DNA of 64,000 bases from Rhodococcus sovatensis (GCF_037327425.1 NZ_CP147846.1:2232001-2296000), one strand, 5' to 3'. Shown: positions 26,069 through 33,893, counted from the stretch's first letter. Notes: generated by a model from the sequence alone, not told the origin. Numbers and translations are program-made.

Positions 26069-26227
26069 TCAGTTGTCGATTTTGAACGGGGGCGCGCTGA
26101 TGAGTAGCGAATAGGCCTCGGCCCACTCTTTATCCTGCGACGCCACGCCGCCGTTCTCGATCCGGTCCAGGACCGATTTGACCGCCGTTTCCCACTTTTG
26201 CCTTGCGGTCTGTGCGCTCTCGCTCAT
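26069..26227 (-). CDS. Small protein of unknown function (52 aa)
   Basis: Begins MSESAQTARQKWETAV and contains VLDRIENGG and KEWAEAYSLLI; mostly helical, no cysteine, no membrane segment. A GAAGGGAA ribosome site lies 6 bp upstream of ATG 26227. It lies between the CxxC small protein and the capsid gene in the head module, on the same strand. No function is suggested beyond the position. Confidence 0.6.
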   Translation of the reverse strand: MSESAQTARQKWETAVKSVLDRIENGGVASQDKEWAEAYSLLISAPPFKIDN

Positions 26228-26271
26228 TGCCGTTCCCTTCGAGTTGACCCGGCACGCAATTTGGTTGTGGC

Positions 26272-26409
26272 CTAGAACTTTGCCGTCATCGGATCGAAGT
26301 CGGGATGGTGGACGTCGTCCGCGTAGCTACGACCGCACTCCGCGCACTTGCTGACCACGAGCCGGTCAGATGCGAAGTCGTGTTTCGCTGATTCCGATGT
26401 TTCGGGCAT
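26272..26409 (-). CDS. Small CxxC protein (45 aa)
   Basis: Begins MPETSESAKHDFASD and carries one KCAECGRSY motif that could be half of a zinc site, followed by DDVHHPDFDP with two histidines that could complete it. ATG 26409 lies two bases after the scaffold stop (TAGAAATG), so it is probably translated by re-initiation. Small zinc-finger proteins of this kind are frequent in actinophage head modules; the role is unknown. Confidence 0.6.
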   Translation of the reverse strand: MPETSESAKHDFASDRLVVSKCAECGRSYADDVHHPDFDPMTAKF

Positions 26410-26411
26410 TT

Positions 26412-26882
26412 CTAGACCCTTCCCTGAAGCATGCCGAGCAGGTTGACCTCCGCGGGTGCGGAGGTACGCCCACCCTGCCCTACGTCCCCGGCAAATTTCC
26501 GCGCTTTCAGGTGCGGCTTCGCTTCGACCACCGCGGCGATGGCGGCCTGTAGCGCCTCCGGGTCGTCCAAATGGGCAGGGTCGAACGGCAAGTCCGACGC
26601 GTCGGCCAGTCCCCCGTTCTTCTCCACAAGCACACGGTGCAGTTGTTCCTGGACGGTACGGAGCTGTGTCCGATATCCGGCGGACTCACCGCGTAGTTCT
26701 TCGACGTACGAGCGCGGGAACGTATCCCCGTCCGGTGCGGGGTCGGTCGGTGCCGGATCAGTCGGTACGGGATCGGCGGGTACGGGATCGGTCGGTGTCG
26801 GATCCGTGGGTACCGGGTCCGTCGGCGTTGCCGGGTCGGTTGCCGGATCCTCGTCCGGCTTCTTCGGTGTCGGTGCGGTCAT
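26412..26882 (-). CDS. Putative capsid scaffolding protein
   Basis: 156 aa. The first 50 residues are an imperfect repeat of DP-x-PTDP units (Pro/Asp/Thr), followed by a helical, charged, coiled-coil-prone part (SYVEELRGESAGYRTQLRTVQEQLHRVLVEKNGG) and a C-terminal helix. This acidic-disordered plus coiled-coil plan and the position between portal and capsid genes are what phage scaffolds show. ATG 26882 overlaps the portal stop (ATGA). The repeat DNA itself (GGTCGGTAC/TGGATC-type 18-bp units) is coding. Confidence 0.7.
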   Translation of the reverse strand: MTAPTPKKPDEDPATDPATPTDPVPTDPTPTDPVPADPVPTDPAPTDPAPDGDTFPRSYVEELRGESAGYRTQLRTVQEQLHRVLVEKNGGLADASDLPFDPAHLDDPEALQAAIAAVVEAKPHLKARKFAGDVGQGGRTSAPAEVNLLGMLQGRV

Positions 26883-28201
26883 GCTGCGTTCCCTCCTGCG
26901 ATAGCTACCGGAGTCGGTCCGGCTTCCGGGTTTTCGATTCCGAGCGATTCACGAGCCTCCGCCGTGGTGATGATCCCGGCGGCGTGCAGCTTCACCGTGG
27001 CGTCGGCTTCCTGGGCCTTCGACCTCGTGGCCGGGTCGGCCCACCGAACACGCACGTTGTAGTCGGCCACTTCCCCGCTGTTCTCCACGGCCAGGATCAG
27101 ACGGCCCACCTGTTCCCAGGCCCTACCGAACGGTCCCTGTTTCGACTCCGCCCGTGCCGTCAGTGCGGCCTCGGCGGCGCGGATCCCGTCGGCACTGGCC
27201 GGGTTGGCACCGAAGACGCCGACGTAGTGGGCAGGCAGACCCGACACGGCCATAGCCTGTTGCAACAAAATGTTCACCGCGGTCTCGTAGCCGGTCAGGT
27301 CAGCGCCGGGCAGTTGGCCGAACTTGCCGCCTTCGGCCTCGTTCACCATCATCCGGTCGGTCTCCGAAATCGGGTTCACCGCTTCCATGACCTGTTCCCC
27401 GTCTTCGAGAACCGGCGTTCCGTCGTCGTTCACGGCTGGCCGTTCTTCCAGTTCCAGACCCGTTGCCCATCGCCGGGGCCGCGCTCCGTACTCCGATCCG
27501 GTCAGCATGTCGGCGGTGATCTTGTTCAGCGCGTCCACGATCGGGATCAGATCGGTAATCTCCGACGCCCCGTTCGTGTCCAGCACACGGTCCGAGTTCG
27601 TCAGTGGCACAACGGGAACCGCCAGCAACGGGTTGTCGATCGTCTCGTCCACCGTCGCCGCCGTGATCGCTGAACCGTCGCCGGTAAGTCGTTCGATCCG
27701 GTCGGGTCGATAGCAGACCCACTTCGTCTGTTTCGCAGTTCCATCCGGGGCCAGGACGGACCACCGTTTGATAGCGGCCAGGACTTCACCGCTTCCAGCG
27801 TCGCGATACACGGCCACCTGATGGCCCGATTCGATTGTCACAACGGCGCGCTTGTTCCGTCCCCATACGATCGCCGAAGCCTCACCGAGCGCCAGGGCTT
27901 CGCGGTGGGCCGTCGGGGCGTGTTGGTCCAGATCGTTCCGCAGCCACGCCTTCCACAGATCCGCGGACCGGACTCCGTCCACGTCGAACCCAGTCAGCCG
28001 CAGCCGCTCCGCAATGGACGTCACGGCTAGGCGTGGAAGGTTCACCGCAAGCCGATCGAACCGTTGCCCTAGTGCCTTCTTCGCTTCGGGACTGAGAAAC
28101 GCCAACGCCTGTTCGCCGCGGTAGTACTGCTCCAAGAGGTGCATCCGGGCCGCGCGCACGTCCAGCGCCCGGTCCAGTTCCAGGTAACTCGGTTCTGTCA
28201 T
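26879..28201 (-). CDS. Phage portal protein (SPP1 gp6-like)
   Basis: Forms the dodecameric ring through which DNA enters the head and to which connectors bind. 440 aa, with the family-like N-terminus (YYRGEQALAFLSPEAKKALGQRF, NLPRLAVTSIAERLRLTGFDV), a central QWxEF-like GHQVAVYRDAGSGEVLAAIKRW clip region, and a C-terminal crown rich in RAAEAALTARAESKQGPFGRAWEQ. ATG 28201 has GGAAGGAAG upstream. It follows the terminase gene, giving the standard terminase-portal-scaffold-capsid order. Confidence 0.9.
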   Translation of the reverse strand: MTEPSYLELDRALDVRAARMHLLEQYYRGEQALAFLSPEAKKALGQRFDRLAVNLPRLAVTSIAERLRLTGFDVDGVRSADLWKAWLRNDLDQHAPTAHREALALGEASAIVWGRNKRAVVTIESGHQVAVYRDAGSGEVLAAIKRWSVLAPDGTAKQTKWVCYRPDRIERLTGDGSAITAATVDETIDNPLLAVPVVPLTNSDRVLDTNGASEITDLIPIVDALNKITADMLTGSEYGARPRRWATGLELEERPAVNDDGTPVLEDGEQVMEAVNPISETDRMMVNEAEGGKFGQLPGADLTGYETAVNILLQQAMAVSGLPAHYVGVFGANPASADGIRAAEAALTARAESKQGPFGRAWEQVGRLILAVENSGEVADYNVRVRWADPATRSKAQEADATVKLHAAGIITTAEARESLGIENPEAGPTPVAIAGGNAA

Positions 28202-28214
28202 CGGTTCTTCCTTC

Positions 28215-28783
28215 CTATGCCGCGAACGATCGAACGCGACGTTTCGTCTTCTTACGAGTGGCGCGCCAGGTAGCGCGAGAATGTGCCATCACCAAACATG
28301 CAGCTAGGTCGATCTTCCGGGCGTTGCGACGACGTGAGGCTTTGGCCAAGCGCATTCCGCGCCCGTCTTCCACGATCACGGCCGCCGCGATGTGCGCGGA
28401 CAGTCGCGGGTCGCCGCTGTGAGTCATGGCCGAAGACGTTGCGGCACTGTACAAGTCCCCCGTTGCCGCAGTCAGCCGCGACGGACTGTGCGGAAACTCC
28501 ACCACTGGCAACCCTTCGGCTTCCAACGCCTGAAGGGTCCGGGTCCACCGGAACGGGTCAGCGATGATTTCCACGACCCGCCACCGCTTGCAGGAATCAC
28601 GAACCAACTGTTCGACCTCGGCAACCGGGATCCGATACGACTCGTCCCCTGTCGGGCGTTCCCACACACCGACGACGTCGAAGTGCGGCGTCGGCGAGAC
28701 GGTACCCACGAGCAACGCCGTCGTGTCGTCGGAGAACGATCCGTCCAGCGACAGCACTACCTCCGCCCCGTCCGGCACACCTA
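28215..28783 (-). pseudogene. Large terminase subunit, 3' fragment (nuclease part)
   Basis: Encodes the C-terminal 188 residues of the packaging motor, cut from its start by the insertion sequence. It begins GVPDGAEVVLSLDGSFSDDTTALL, an RNase-H-like nuclease strand with its first Asp, and ends in a basic KKTKRRVRSFAA tail. Removing the IS and one TA copy rejoins it in frame with the 5' fragment to give about 491 aa, a normal TerL length. In its present state it lacks the ATPase and any obvious start. Confidence 0.88.
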
Positions 28784-29769
28784 GAGCGTGTCTCCCAAAT
28801 TTGAGAGGTGCTGTCAGCGATGATATTTCGATGACGCGCGTGGGAGTGATCAGTGACGAGTTCTGGGAGATCGTCGAGCCAGTGATACCCACCGACGTGG
28901 GAAAACGTGGGCGGCGGTTCGCCGAGCACCGGCGAATTCTGGAGGGCATCGCATACCGATTCCGTACCGGGTGTCCGTGGCGAGATCTGCCGGAGGACTT
29001 CGGTCCGTGGCAGACGGTGTGGAAACGCCACCACCGATGGTCCTTCGATGGCACCTACGACGAGATGCTTGCCGCGGTGGCCGAGGTGTTCGGTCTCGAC
29101 CCGGAAGAACTCGACGGCGATATCGGGGCGGTGCTCTCGATCGACTCGACCAGCGTCCGGGCGCATCAGCATGCGGCCGGTGCGCGAGCCGACACTCTCA
29201 CAGGGGGCCTTGTCGAATTACAAGAAATCCGTCGACGAACCCGCTGACCACGCGTTGGGTCGATCTCGCGGAGGATTCACCACGAAGATCCATGCACTGA
29301 CCGACCTGACGTGCTCGCCGGTGACGATGCTGCTGACCGGTGGGCAAGCCGGGGACAATCCACAGTTGGTGCCGTTGCTCGATGCCCACCGAGCTGCCGG
29401 TGGGGACCAGGACTACCGATTGCTCGCCGACAAGGCGTACACCCATCCCAGTACCCGCACCGAACTGCGTCGCCGCAAGATCAAACACACCATTCCCGAG
29501 CGCAGCGACCAGAAGCAGCGACGGGCCGACAAGGGGTCCGCCGGTGGTCGTCCACCGGGTTTCGATCCGACGATGTACAAGCACCGCAACACCGTCGAGC
29601 GTGGCTTCGGGCGGCTCAAACAGTGGCGTGGTGTGGCCACTCGATATGACAAGTACGCCATGACATTCCTCGGGGGCGTTGTCCTGTGCGCGGCAGTTCT
29701 GCACTCCCGCAACCACAACCACCGCCCGGCGATGAAAACGAAAACGGACCCAATTTAAGAGACACGCTC
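28784..29769 (+). mobile_element. IS5-family insertion sequence (986 bp)
   Basis: Terminal inverted repeats start GAGCGTGTCTC at 28784 and end with the complement at 29769; after the first 11 bases they diverge slightly (CCAAATTT versus TTAAATTG). A TA duplication flanks it (28782-28783 and 29770-29771), as in IS427-type IS5 elements. The element carries one DDE transposase gene read on the plus strand, opposite to the phage genes. It interrupts the terminase gene. Confidence 0.92.
28831..29758 (+). CDS. IS5-family DDE transposase, two overlapping frames
   Basis: Moves the insertion sequence. The first frame (28831-29247, 138 aa) has the DUF4096-type N-terminal part (FWEIVEPVIPTDVGKRGRR, YRFRTGCPWRDLP) and the first catalytic Asp in LSIDSTSVRAHQH. 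The remainder, with GRSRGGFTTKIH, the second Asp in LLADKAY and the Glu in NTVERGFGRLKQWRG, is in the frame one base later, ending at 29758. A +1 (or -2) shift in about 29195-29250, near a GGGGG run at 29203-29207, is needed for a full protein. Programmed frameshifting is common in this family, but an inactivating indel would look the same. Confidence 0.85.
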
Positions 29770-30678
29770 TAAGCCCGTGTCCAGCCCGTCCCACACGCCA
29801 CGCGGCAGGAACGACCCGTCGGTCTCACTGGCGAACTGACACAGCCGGGCGCGGCGAAACGTCGCTTCCCGCGTCTTCGGTGGCAGCAGGGCCACCAATG
29901 CGTCTTCGTGGAGGTAGTCACCCAGGGCCGGGTTCGCCAGTTGCCAGCAGTGCCGACAATCGACCGGGTGATCGATGAACTCGTCGGCGGAGAATTCCCG
30001 CCAGACCAGGGTCGTATCGTCCGGGTGTTCGGCGGCGTACTGGCGAAGATCGGCCAGAACGTTGTCGTGTGGGTTCGGTCCCGGCGTTCCGATCACCACG
30101 AGCGAAGAACGTTCCCGCTTGCCCTGGGCCAACGTCAGAACCTCGTACGTATCCCGGCTGACGACGCCGCCTTCGTCCAAGATGGCCAGCGTGTAGTCCA
30201 GACCTTCCAATCGTTTGGGTTCCGCTGGTAGACAATGGAATTCAGCGTTGCGGCCGGGTATAACAAGGCGTTCTTTGAATACCTGGCACCGGCTGGCCAG
30301 GGCGTCGTCCAGTTCCACCATGCGCCGGGCAATCCCGAACACGATTCCAGCCTGCCGTTCGTCCACCGCGACCACGACGACGTTCGCGCCTTCCGGCCCC
30401 TGGAACAGCTCGTATAGGCCCAAAGCGGCCATGAGCGTGGACTTACCCTGTCCACGGGGAAGCATCCAGCCAGCGGTCCGTGGTTGCACCGGGGCGTCGA
30501 GCACGGACCCCACGAGGTCGACCTGCCAGGGCCGCAGTTTCATCGCCTTCAGCGCGCCGGTCCCCTTCGGCGTCTTGATGTACTTCGTTGCCCAGGCCGC
30601 GAACCGCTTCGCGCCCTTCGTCCGTGAGTTGAACGGCACGGGCGAGTCGTCTACCGCCGCCTTCGGTCCAGCTTTCAC
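29770..30678 (-). pseudogene. Large terminase subunit, 5' fragment (ATPase part)
   Basis: ATPase part of the DNA-packaging motor. Walker A variant LPRGQGKST lies near 71-79 and Walker B LAILDEGG near 166-173, with the motif III region VVIGTPG after it. GTG 30678 has CAGGAGG 10 bp upstream. The true gene reads to GLDTGL, then enters the IS and stops after four foreign residues. A truncated ATPase could still be made, but packaging needs the nuclease part too. It follows the HNH gene, as in HK97-type phages where HNH protein assists terminase. Confidence 0.9.
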
Positions 30679-30765
30679 TTCGTCCTACCTCCTGGGCAGA
30701 TCATCCCACAATGTGAGAGTCGTTAGCAGTGTGTAACGCCAACCGGGGCTAACCGTCGGAGTCGC

Positions 30766-31110
30766 CTAGCCCGTTGACCAGGGGCTATCCCCCTGGGTCC
30801 GGGCCGTGCCCTTACGGGCGTTGCAGGGCCTACAGAGCACGTCCACGTCACACAGACGGATCGCAAGACCGGCGTTGTGTCGACGCCACGCTTCTTCGCT
30901 GTGGTCGGTCGTAAGGTCCGTCGTCGCCCCGCACACCGAGCAGAACCGTTGCAGCGACCGCGCACGCTTCGACAACCGACGCCATGGCCCCGTGTAGCCC
31001 AGCGACTTCGTACTGGGCCGCTCACGTGCTGCGTCGGCCACACGAGCGCACACGTCGCAGCGGCCCTGCCCCTCGTGCGGTTCGCCGCATTCGGTACACG
31101 GCTTCTTCAC
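30766..31110 (-). CDS. HNH endonuclease
   Basis: 114 aa. N-terminal zinc ribbon-like pairs (CTECGEPHEGQGRCDVC), then the HNH core: CSVCGATTDLTTDH, an Asn in WRRHNAGLA and CRPCNARKGT, which supplies the second Cys pair. Phage HNH proteins next to terminase cut or nick DNA at packaging. GTG 31110 overlaps the WhiB stop (GTGA); the longer frame to 31338 lies within whiB. An 87-bp gap separates it from terminase, with no small terminase gene there. Confidence 0.85.
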   Translation of the reverse strand: MKKPCTECGEPHEGQGRCDVCARVADAARERPSTKSLGYTGPWRRLSKRARSLQRFCSVCGATTDLTTDHSEEAWRRHNAGLAIRLCDVDVLCRPCNARKGTARTQGDSPWSTG

Positions 31111-31385
31111 GCCGACGCCTCCAACGGCCGCGGCGCTTTGTTCGTTGTGTGGCCGTACCGGGTTCCCGCGAACACTCCATAGACGAGTCGGCCGGGTAGC
31201 TCGTCCACGTACTCCCGGCACTGATCGATCACCGGGCAACCGGCACACACGGCCACCGCACGGTTCCAGCGTTCCTGCACGTGCTTGCGTAGCTCGTCTT
31301 CGCCCGGTGGGTCGAACAGTTGCCATTGCCCTACGCAAGCAGCACGTGAAGGATCAGGTATCCGGGGCGAGGTTGGTTCGGTCAT
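31107..31385 (-). CDS. WhiB-family iron-sulfur transcription regulator, element-encoded
   Basis: 92 aa with the four WhiB cysteines: one in AACVGQWQLFDP, two in CAGCP and one in DQCREY, which would hold a 4Fe-4S cluster. The turn normally reading GVWGG is GVFAGT. WhiB proteins bind a sigma factor and alter promoter choice; actinophages carry their own. ATG has ACGGAGACAG upstream. It is the first gene after the iteron region and may control the packaging/head operon that begins with it. Confidence 0.88.
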   Translation of the reverse strand: MTEPTSPRIPDPSRAACVGQWQLFDPPGEDELRKHVQERWNRAVAVCAGCPVIDQCREYVDELPGRLVYGVFAGTRYGHTTNKAPRPLEASA

Positions 31386-31441
31386 CGATCTGTCTCCGTT
31401 CGATAGGTTCTTCTTCTTTAATTCCTGTGGTCCCCGTTAGC

Positions 31442-31650
31442 TGACCCAATCGCCCCGGTCCTACGGCCCGGGGGCAACTGGGTCAACTGCCTAACCTGTT
31501 GTCCCGGCTGTTGACCCACCGCCTGGGTCAACTGGGTCGTTTACCTCATCGGCCCAGGTCACAGCGATTTCTGTTGACCCAGACCGCTGGGTCGACAGAA
31601 CGATTTCTGTTGACCCACGGGACTGCCCGAAACGGGGGGCGCGTGGGTCA
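31442..31650. repeat. Iteron cluster (nine TGACCCA sites)
   Basis: Nine copies of TGACCCA or its complement (the fifth and seventh keep six bases) start at 31442, 31479, 31512, 31524, 31533, 31575, 31588, 31611 and 31644. Several face each other, for example 31511-31531, 31571-31598 and 31608-31653, and CGATTTCTGTTGACCCA occurs twice in direct orientation, ending at 31581 and 31617. The whole 287-bp gap between whiB and the ATPase gene has no convincing gene. It is a candidate replication origin for the element, or a multi-site operator. Confidence 0.75.
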
Positions 31651-31672
31651 ACAGAACCGGGCGAAACGGACA

Positions 31673-33100
31673 TCACTTCGGGGCCTCAGGAACGTCGCCG
31701 AACGGCTCGTCGGCGGTCAGCGGACGAGGCCCCGGATACATGAGCTTCGCCCGTTTCGGACCCGGTATCGCGTGGATCCGTCCCGTGTTTTCGAGCCGGG
31801 CCAGGGCGACCTCGGCGTCACGTCGACCGATCGATCCCGGCGCAGCTTCGCCTCGTGAGTACTCCCGTTTCGGCAGTCCGGGCTGATTCATCACCGCAGT
31901 GAGTACCGCCAGATCCGCCGCGGCCTCCGTATCGCTGTCGTCGTCTTCGAACGGGTCGCCCTCGACCACCACGAGGCTGTCGGCCGACGGTTCCATGCGG
32001 AGCGGCAGCGGGTCGCCCTCCGCGTCATCCTTCGACTTCGTCGTTTCCAGGGCCACGGCCAAACCCTTCGGGTTCCGGCGGTCCAGGAAGAACGAGGCGT
32101 CCGCCGCGGCGAACAGTGCGGAGGATCCGCGGCCCGTCTTGTCTCCGGCCTTGGTGGCGTGGTGGACGAGCAGGACCGACGCCCCGGTCTCGTTTACCAG
32201 CCGGGTCAGGTTGACGATCACGATCGCCATTTCGGCGGCGCTGTTCTCGTCGTGACCGGCGGCGTACCGGTTCAGCGTGTCGACCACGATCAGCTTCGGT
32301 CTCAGTTCGATCGCGCGATCCAGGAACCGTTGGAACGGGATCGATTCTTCGACGCCAAGATCGAACGTCTCCGTGAACAGCGTCAGGGCCTCGGCGCGGA
32401 CTCCGTGGTACGTCTCCCACGCCGCAACGCGTTTCTTCACACCTAGCGCGCCTTCACCGACCATGTACAGCACGCCGCCCTGGTCTACGTCCCTACTGAG
32501 CCAGGGCGTACCCGTGGCCACCGAGCAACTCCAGGACAGAGCCAGAAACGACTTGAACGACTTCGGCGCTGCGACGAGCAACGCGAGGGTCTGTTGGTAC
32601 AGCATTCCTGGGACGAGCGGTACCGGGTCCGGCAGCAGGTCCAACTGATCCCGCACCAACCACGCGGCGTCGAACGTGGCCAGCATGTCCGCGTTCTTTT
32701 CCGCGTCGAGCTGCATCCGGCCCTGAACCTTGGCCAGCTCACGCGTGACGTATTTCTGGGTCTCCGCGTAGACACGGCTTTCTTCGGCGAAGTCATCGAA
32801 CCCGTCTTTGACCGGATCGGCCGATCGGTGGAACGTGTCGATGGCGTGCTGTAGCGACCGCCAGGGACCGCCGTACGCCGTGTGCAGCCAGTGCGGCAGG
32901 TCGTCTGGTGTCTTCGCGGCGAGGAACTTCTTACCGATAACCAACCATGCTTCTTTCGACGCTTTCGCAAGATTCAGGAACGGCGGTACCTTGGAATCGT
33001 CACCGTCGTAGTATCGGAAGTTGTACGACTTCGCTTCTGCCTCATACTGTTCGAACAGTGTGTACATGATTTTCTCGGCGAAGTCCGGGTCGTCGGTCAT
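31673..33100 (-). CDS. RepA/RecA-like replicative ATPase
   Basis: 475 aa. The N-terminal 150 residues are unlike anything I recognise. The centre is a RecA-type ATPase: P-loop VAAPKSFKSFLAL, Walker B PKLIVVDTLNRYAAGHDENSA and sensor VLLVHHATKAGDKTGRGSSALFAAAD, as in plasmid RepA and phage AAA_25 helicases. The C-terminal 80 residues look like a winged helix (KREYSRGEAAPGSIGRRDAEVALARLENTGRI). ATG 33100 overlaps the upstream stop (ATGA). Its gene ends at the iteron cluster, which suggests a self-contained replication module. Confidence 0.82.
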   Translation of the reverse strand: MTDDPDFAEKIMYTLFEQYEAEAKSYNFRYYDGDDSKVPPFLNLAKASKEAWLVIGKKFLAAKTPDDLPHWLHTAYGGPWRSLQHAIDTFHRSADPVKDGFDDFAEESRVYAETQKYVTRELAKVQGRMQLDAEKNADMLATFDAAWLVRDQLDLLPDPVPLVPGMLYQQTLALLVAAPKSFKSFLALSWSCSVATGTPWLSRDVDQGGVLYMVGEGALGVKKRVAAWETYHGVRAEALTLFTETFDLGVEESIPFQRFLDRAIELRPKLIVVDTLNRYAAGHDENSAAEMAIVIVNLTRLVNETGASVLLVHHATKAGDKTGRGSSALFAAADASFFLDRRNPKGLAVALETTKSKDDAEGDPLPLRMEPSADSLVVVEGDPFEDDDSDTEAAADLAVLTAVMNQPGLPKREYSRGEAAPGSIGRRDAEVALARLENTGRIHAIPGPKRAKLMYPGPRPLTADEPFGDVPEAPK

Positions 33101-33492
33101 GCTGCCACCACCTGCACGGCGGCGGAGACCATGCCGAAGCGGATCGTCCGAGCGGTGTTCCGGAACGCCACGTTCAGCGGAACGCCGCACGCGACGTCGT
33201 GTGCGGTCAACAGTTCACCGATCGGCAGGAGGGCCGCATGCAGTGCCGCCACGGCGTCCGGGTCCGCGTGGTCCCCGTGCGCCCGTGGGTATTCCATGGC
33301 GATGGCCTCGACAGCGTCGAAACCGGCGGCCAGGAACTTCTCCGACTTCCACCCTGGTAGCACGATTGTCTTCGATGGTGACGCTTTCGATTCGAAGATC
33401 GTATGTCCCAGGTCCATCGTCCACGGGGGCGTTTGCCTGGCTTCGATAAGCAATTCCCGCAAATCGGAAGCAATGGCGTATTCTGAACTCAT
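33097..33492 (-). CDS. Unknown protein of the element's early operon
   Basis: 131 aa starting MSSEYAIASDLRELL; ATG 33492 has AAGGGAA 7 bp upstream. It has a helical N-terminus, a middle with GWKSEKFLAAGFDAVEAIAMEYPRAH and a neutral C-terminal part (HAALLPIGELLTAHDVACGVPLNVAFRNTARTIRFG). I do not recognise the family. It is coupled to the replicative ATPase by a 4-bp overlap, so a role in replication or its control is the best guess. Confidence 0.7.
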   Translation of the reverse strand: MSSEYAIASDLRELLIEARQTPPWTMDLGHTIFESKASPSKTIVLPGWKSEKFLAAGFDAVEAIAMEYPRAHGDHADPDAVAALHAALLPIGELLTAHDVACGVPLNVAFRNTARTIRFGMVSAAVQVVAA

Positions 33493-33511
33493 AACGGATT
33501 CCCTTCGTTTT

Positions 33512-33547
33512 GCAAATCGCCCACAGGTCGCGCTGTGGGCGATTTGC
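33512..33547. promoter_or_regulatory. Perfect 14-bp hairpin in the early-operon leader
   Basis: GCAAATCGCCCACA (33512-33525) and its exact complement (33534-33547) surround an 8-base loop, 20 bp before the start of the first early gene. No T-run follows on either strand. It could be an operator for a dimeric regulator or a structured mRNA leader. Confidence 0.65.
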
Positions 33548-33579
33548 GTTGCATGACGTTCTGAGATGGGATTCAGAAA

Positions 33580-33608
33580 TTCACGGCGTCGCGCGAAGGT
33601 GGTAATGT
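33580..33608 (+). promoter_or_regulatory. Possible plus-strand promoter
   Basis: TTCACG at 33580-33585 and TAATGT at 33603-33608 are 17 bp apart, a fair match to a housekeeping actinobacterial promoter. It points towards the terminator at 33660-33689, with no plus-strand gene between. Confidence 0.4.
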
Positions 33609-33614
33609 CGCAGA

Positions 33615-33689
33615 CGGCGTTAGTGCCGCCATGTAGTGGTTGGTAGCGACTACGCAAAGAATCCCCGGGTTCACAGCCGGGGATTTTTT
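33615..33689 (+). ncRNA. Candidate small RNA of the element
   Basis: About 75 nt between the possible promoter and a strong terminator. The body can form GGCG/CGCC-type and GTAGT/ACTAC stems. It would be the only native plus-strand transcript in the element and lies between the excisionase and early-operon genes. Inferred only from the promoter-like and terminator pair. Confidence 0.35.
33660..33689 (+). terminator. Rho-independent terminator, plus strand
   Basis: AATCCCCGG (33660-33668) pairs with CCGGGGATT (33677-33685) around an 8-base loop, followed by TTTTTT. It is strong on the plus strand and weak on the minus strand. No plus-strand gene precedes it, which is why a small RNA is suspected. 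Confidence 0.8.
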
Positions 33690-33692
33690 GTG

Positions 33693-33893
33693 TCACGAGC
33701 GGACCGGGCGAAGGAATGCATCCAGGTCCACGGGGTCTATGCGAATTTCCCGGCCCAGTCGGACGGCGGGAATTTGGCCGGACGCGATGTACCTGCGAAT
33801 TGTGCGCACGGAGCAACCCAGCTCTTGCGCGGCGCTGGCCTGGGTGATGAGTTCACGACGAACGCGAATCGGGCGGGGGCGAGTGGTTGACAC
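33693..33893 (-). CDS. Excisionase / helix-turn-helix DNA-binding protein
   Basis: 66 aa with a MerR/AlpA-like helix-turn-helix: ITQASAAQELGCSVRTIRRYIASGQIPAVRLGREIRI, followed by VDLDAFL, the standard form of excisionase-family proteins. GTG 33893 has GGAG 5 bp upstream. It lies next to the integrase gene on the same strand and is likely to steer integrase towards excision and perhaps to regulate nearby promoters. A lone TGGGTCA at 33905-33911 lies in its leader. Confidence 0.85.
   Translation of the reverse strand: MSTTRPRPIRVRRELITQASAAQELGCSVRTIRRYIASGQIPAVRLGREIRIDPVDLDAFLRPVRS

Noticed and set aside
26745..26870. Regular 18-bp repeats resembling a CRISPR or iteron array
   Set aside because: They are the codons of the Pro-Thr-Asp-Pro repeat in the scaffold protein, with no constant repeat/spacer structure.
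28907..29224. Full-length single transposase frame from 28907
   Set aside because: The first hundred residues in that frame are not transposase-like; the true N-terminus is in the 28831 frame.
31491..31676. 61-codon minus-strand open frame in the iteron region
   Set aside because: Its low-complexity protein is made by the repeats; no ribosome site, and it would cover the likely origin.
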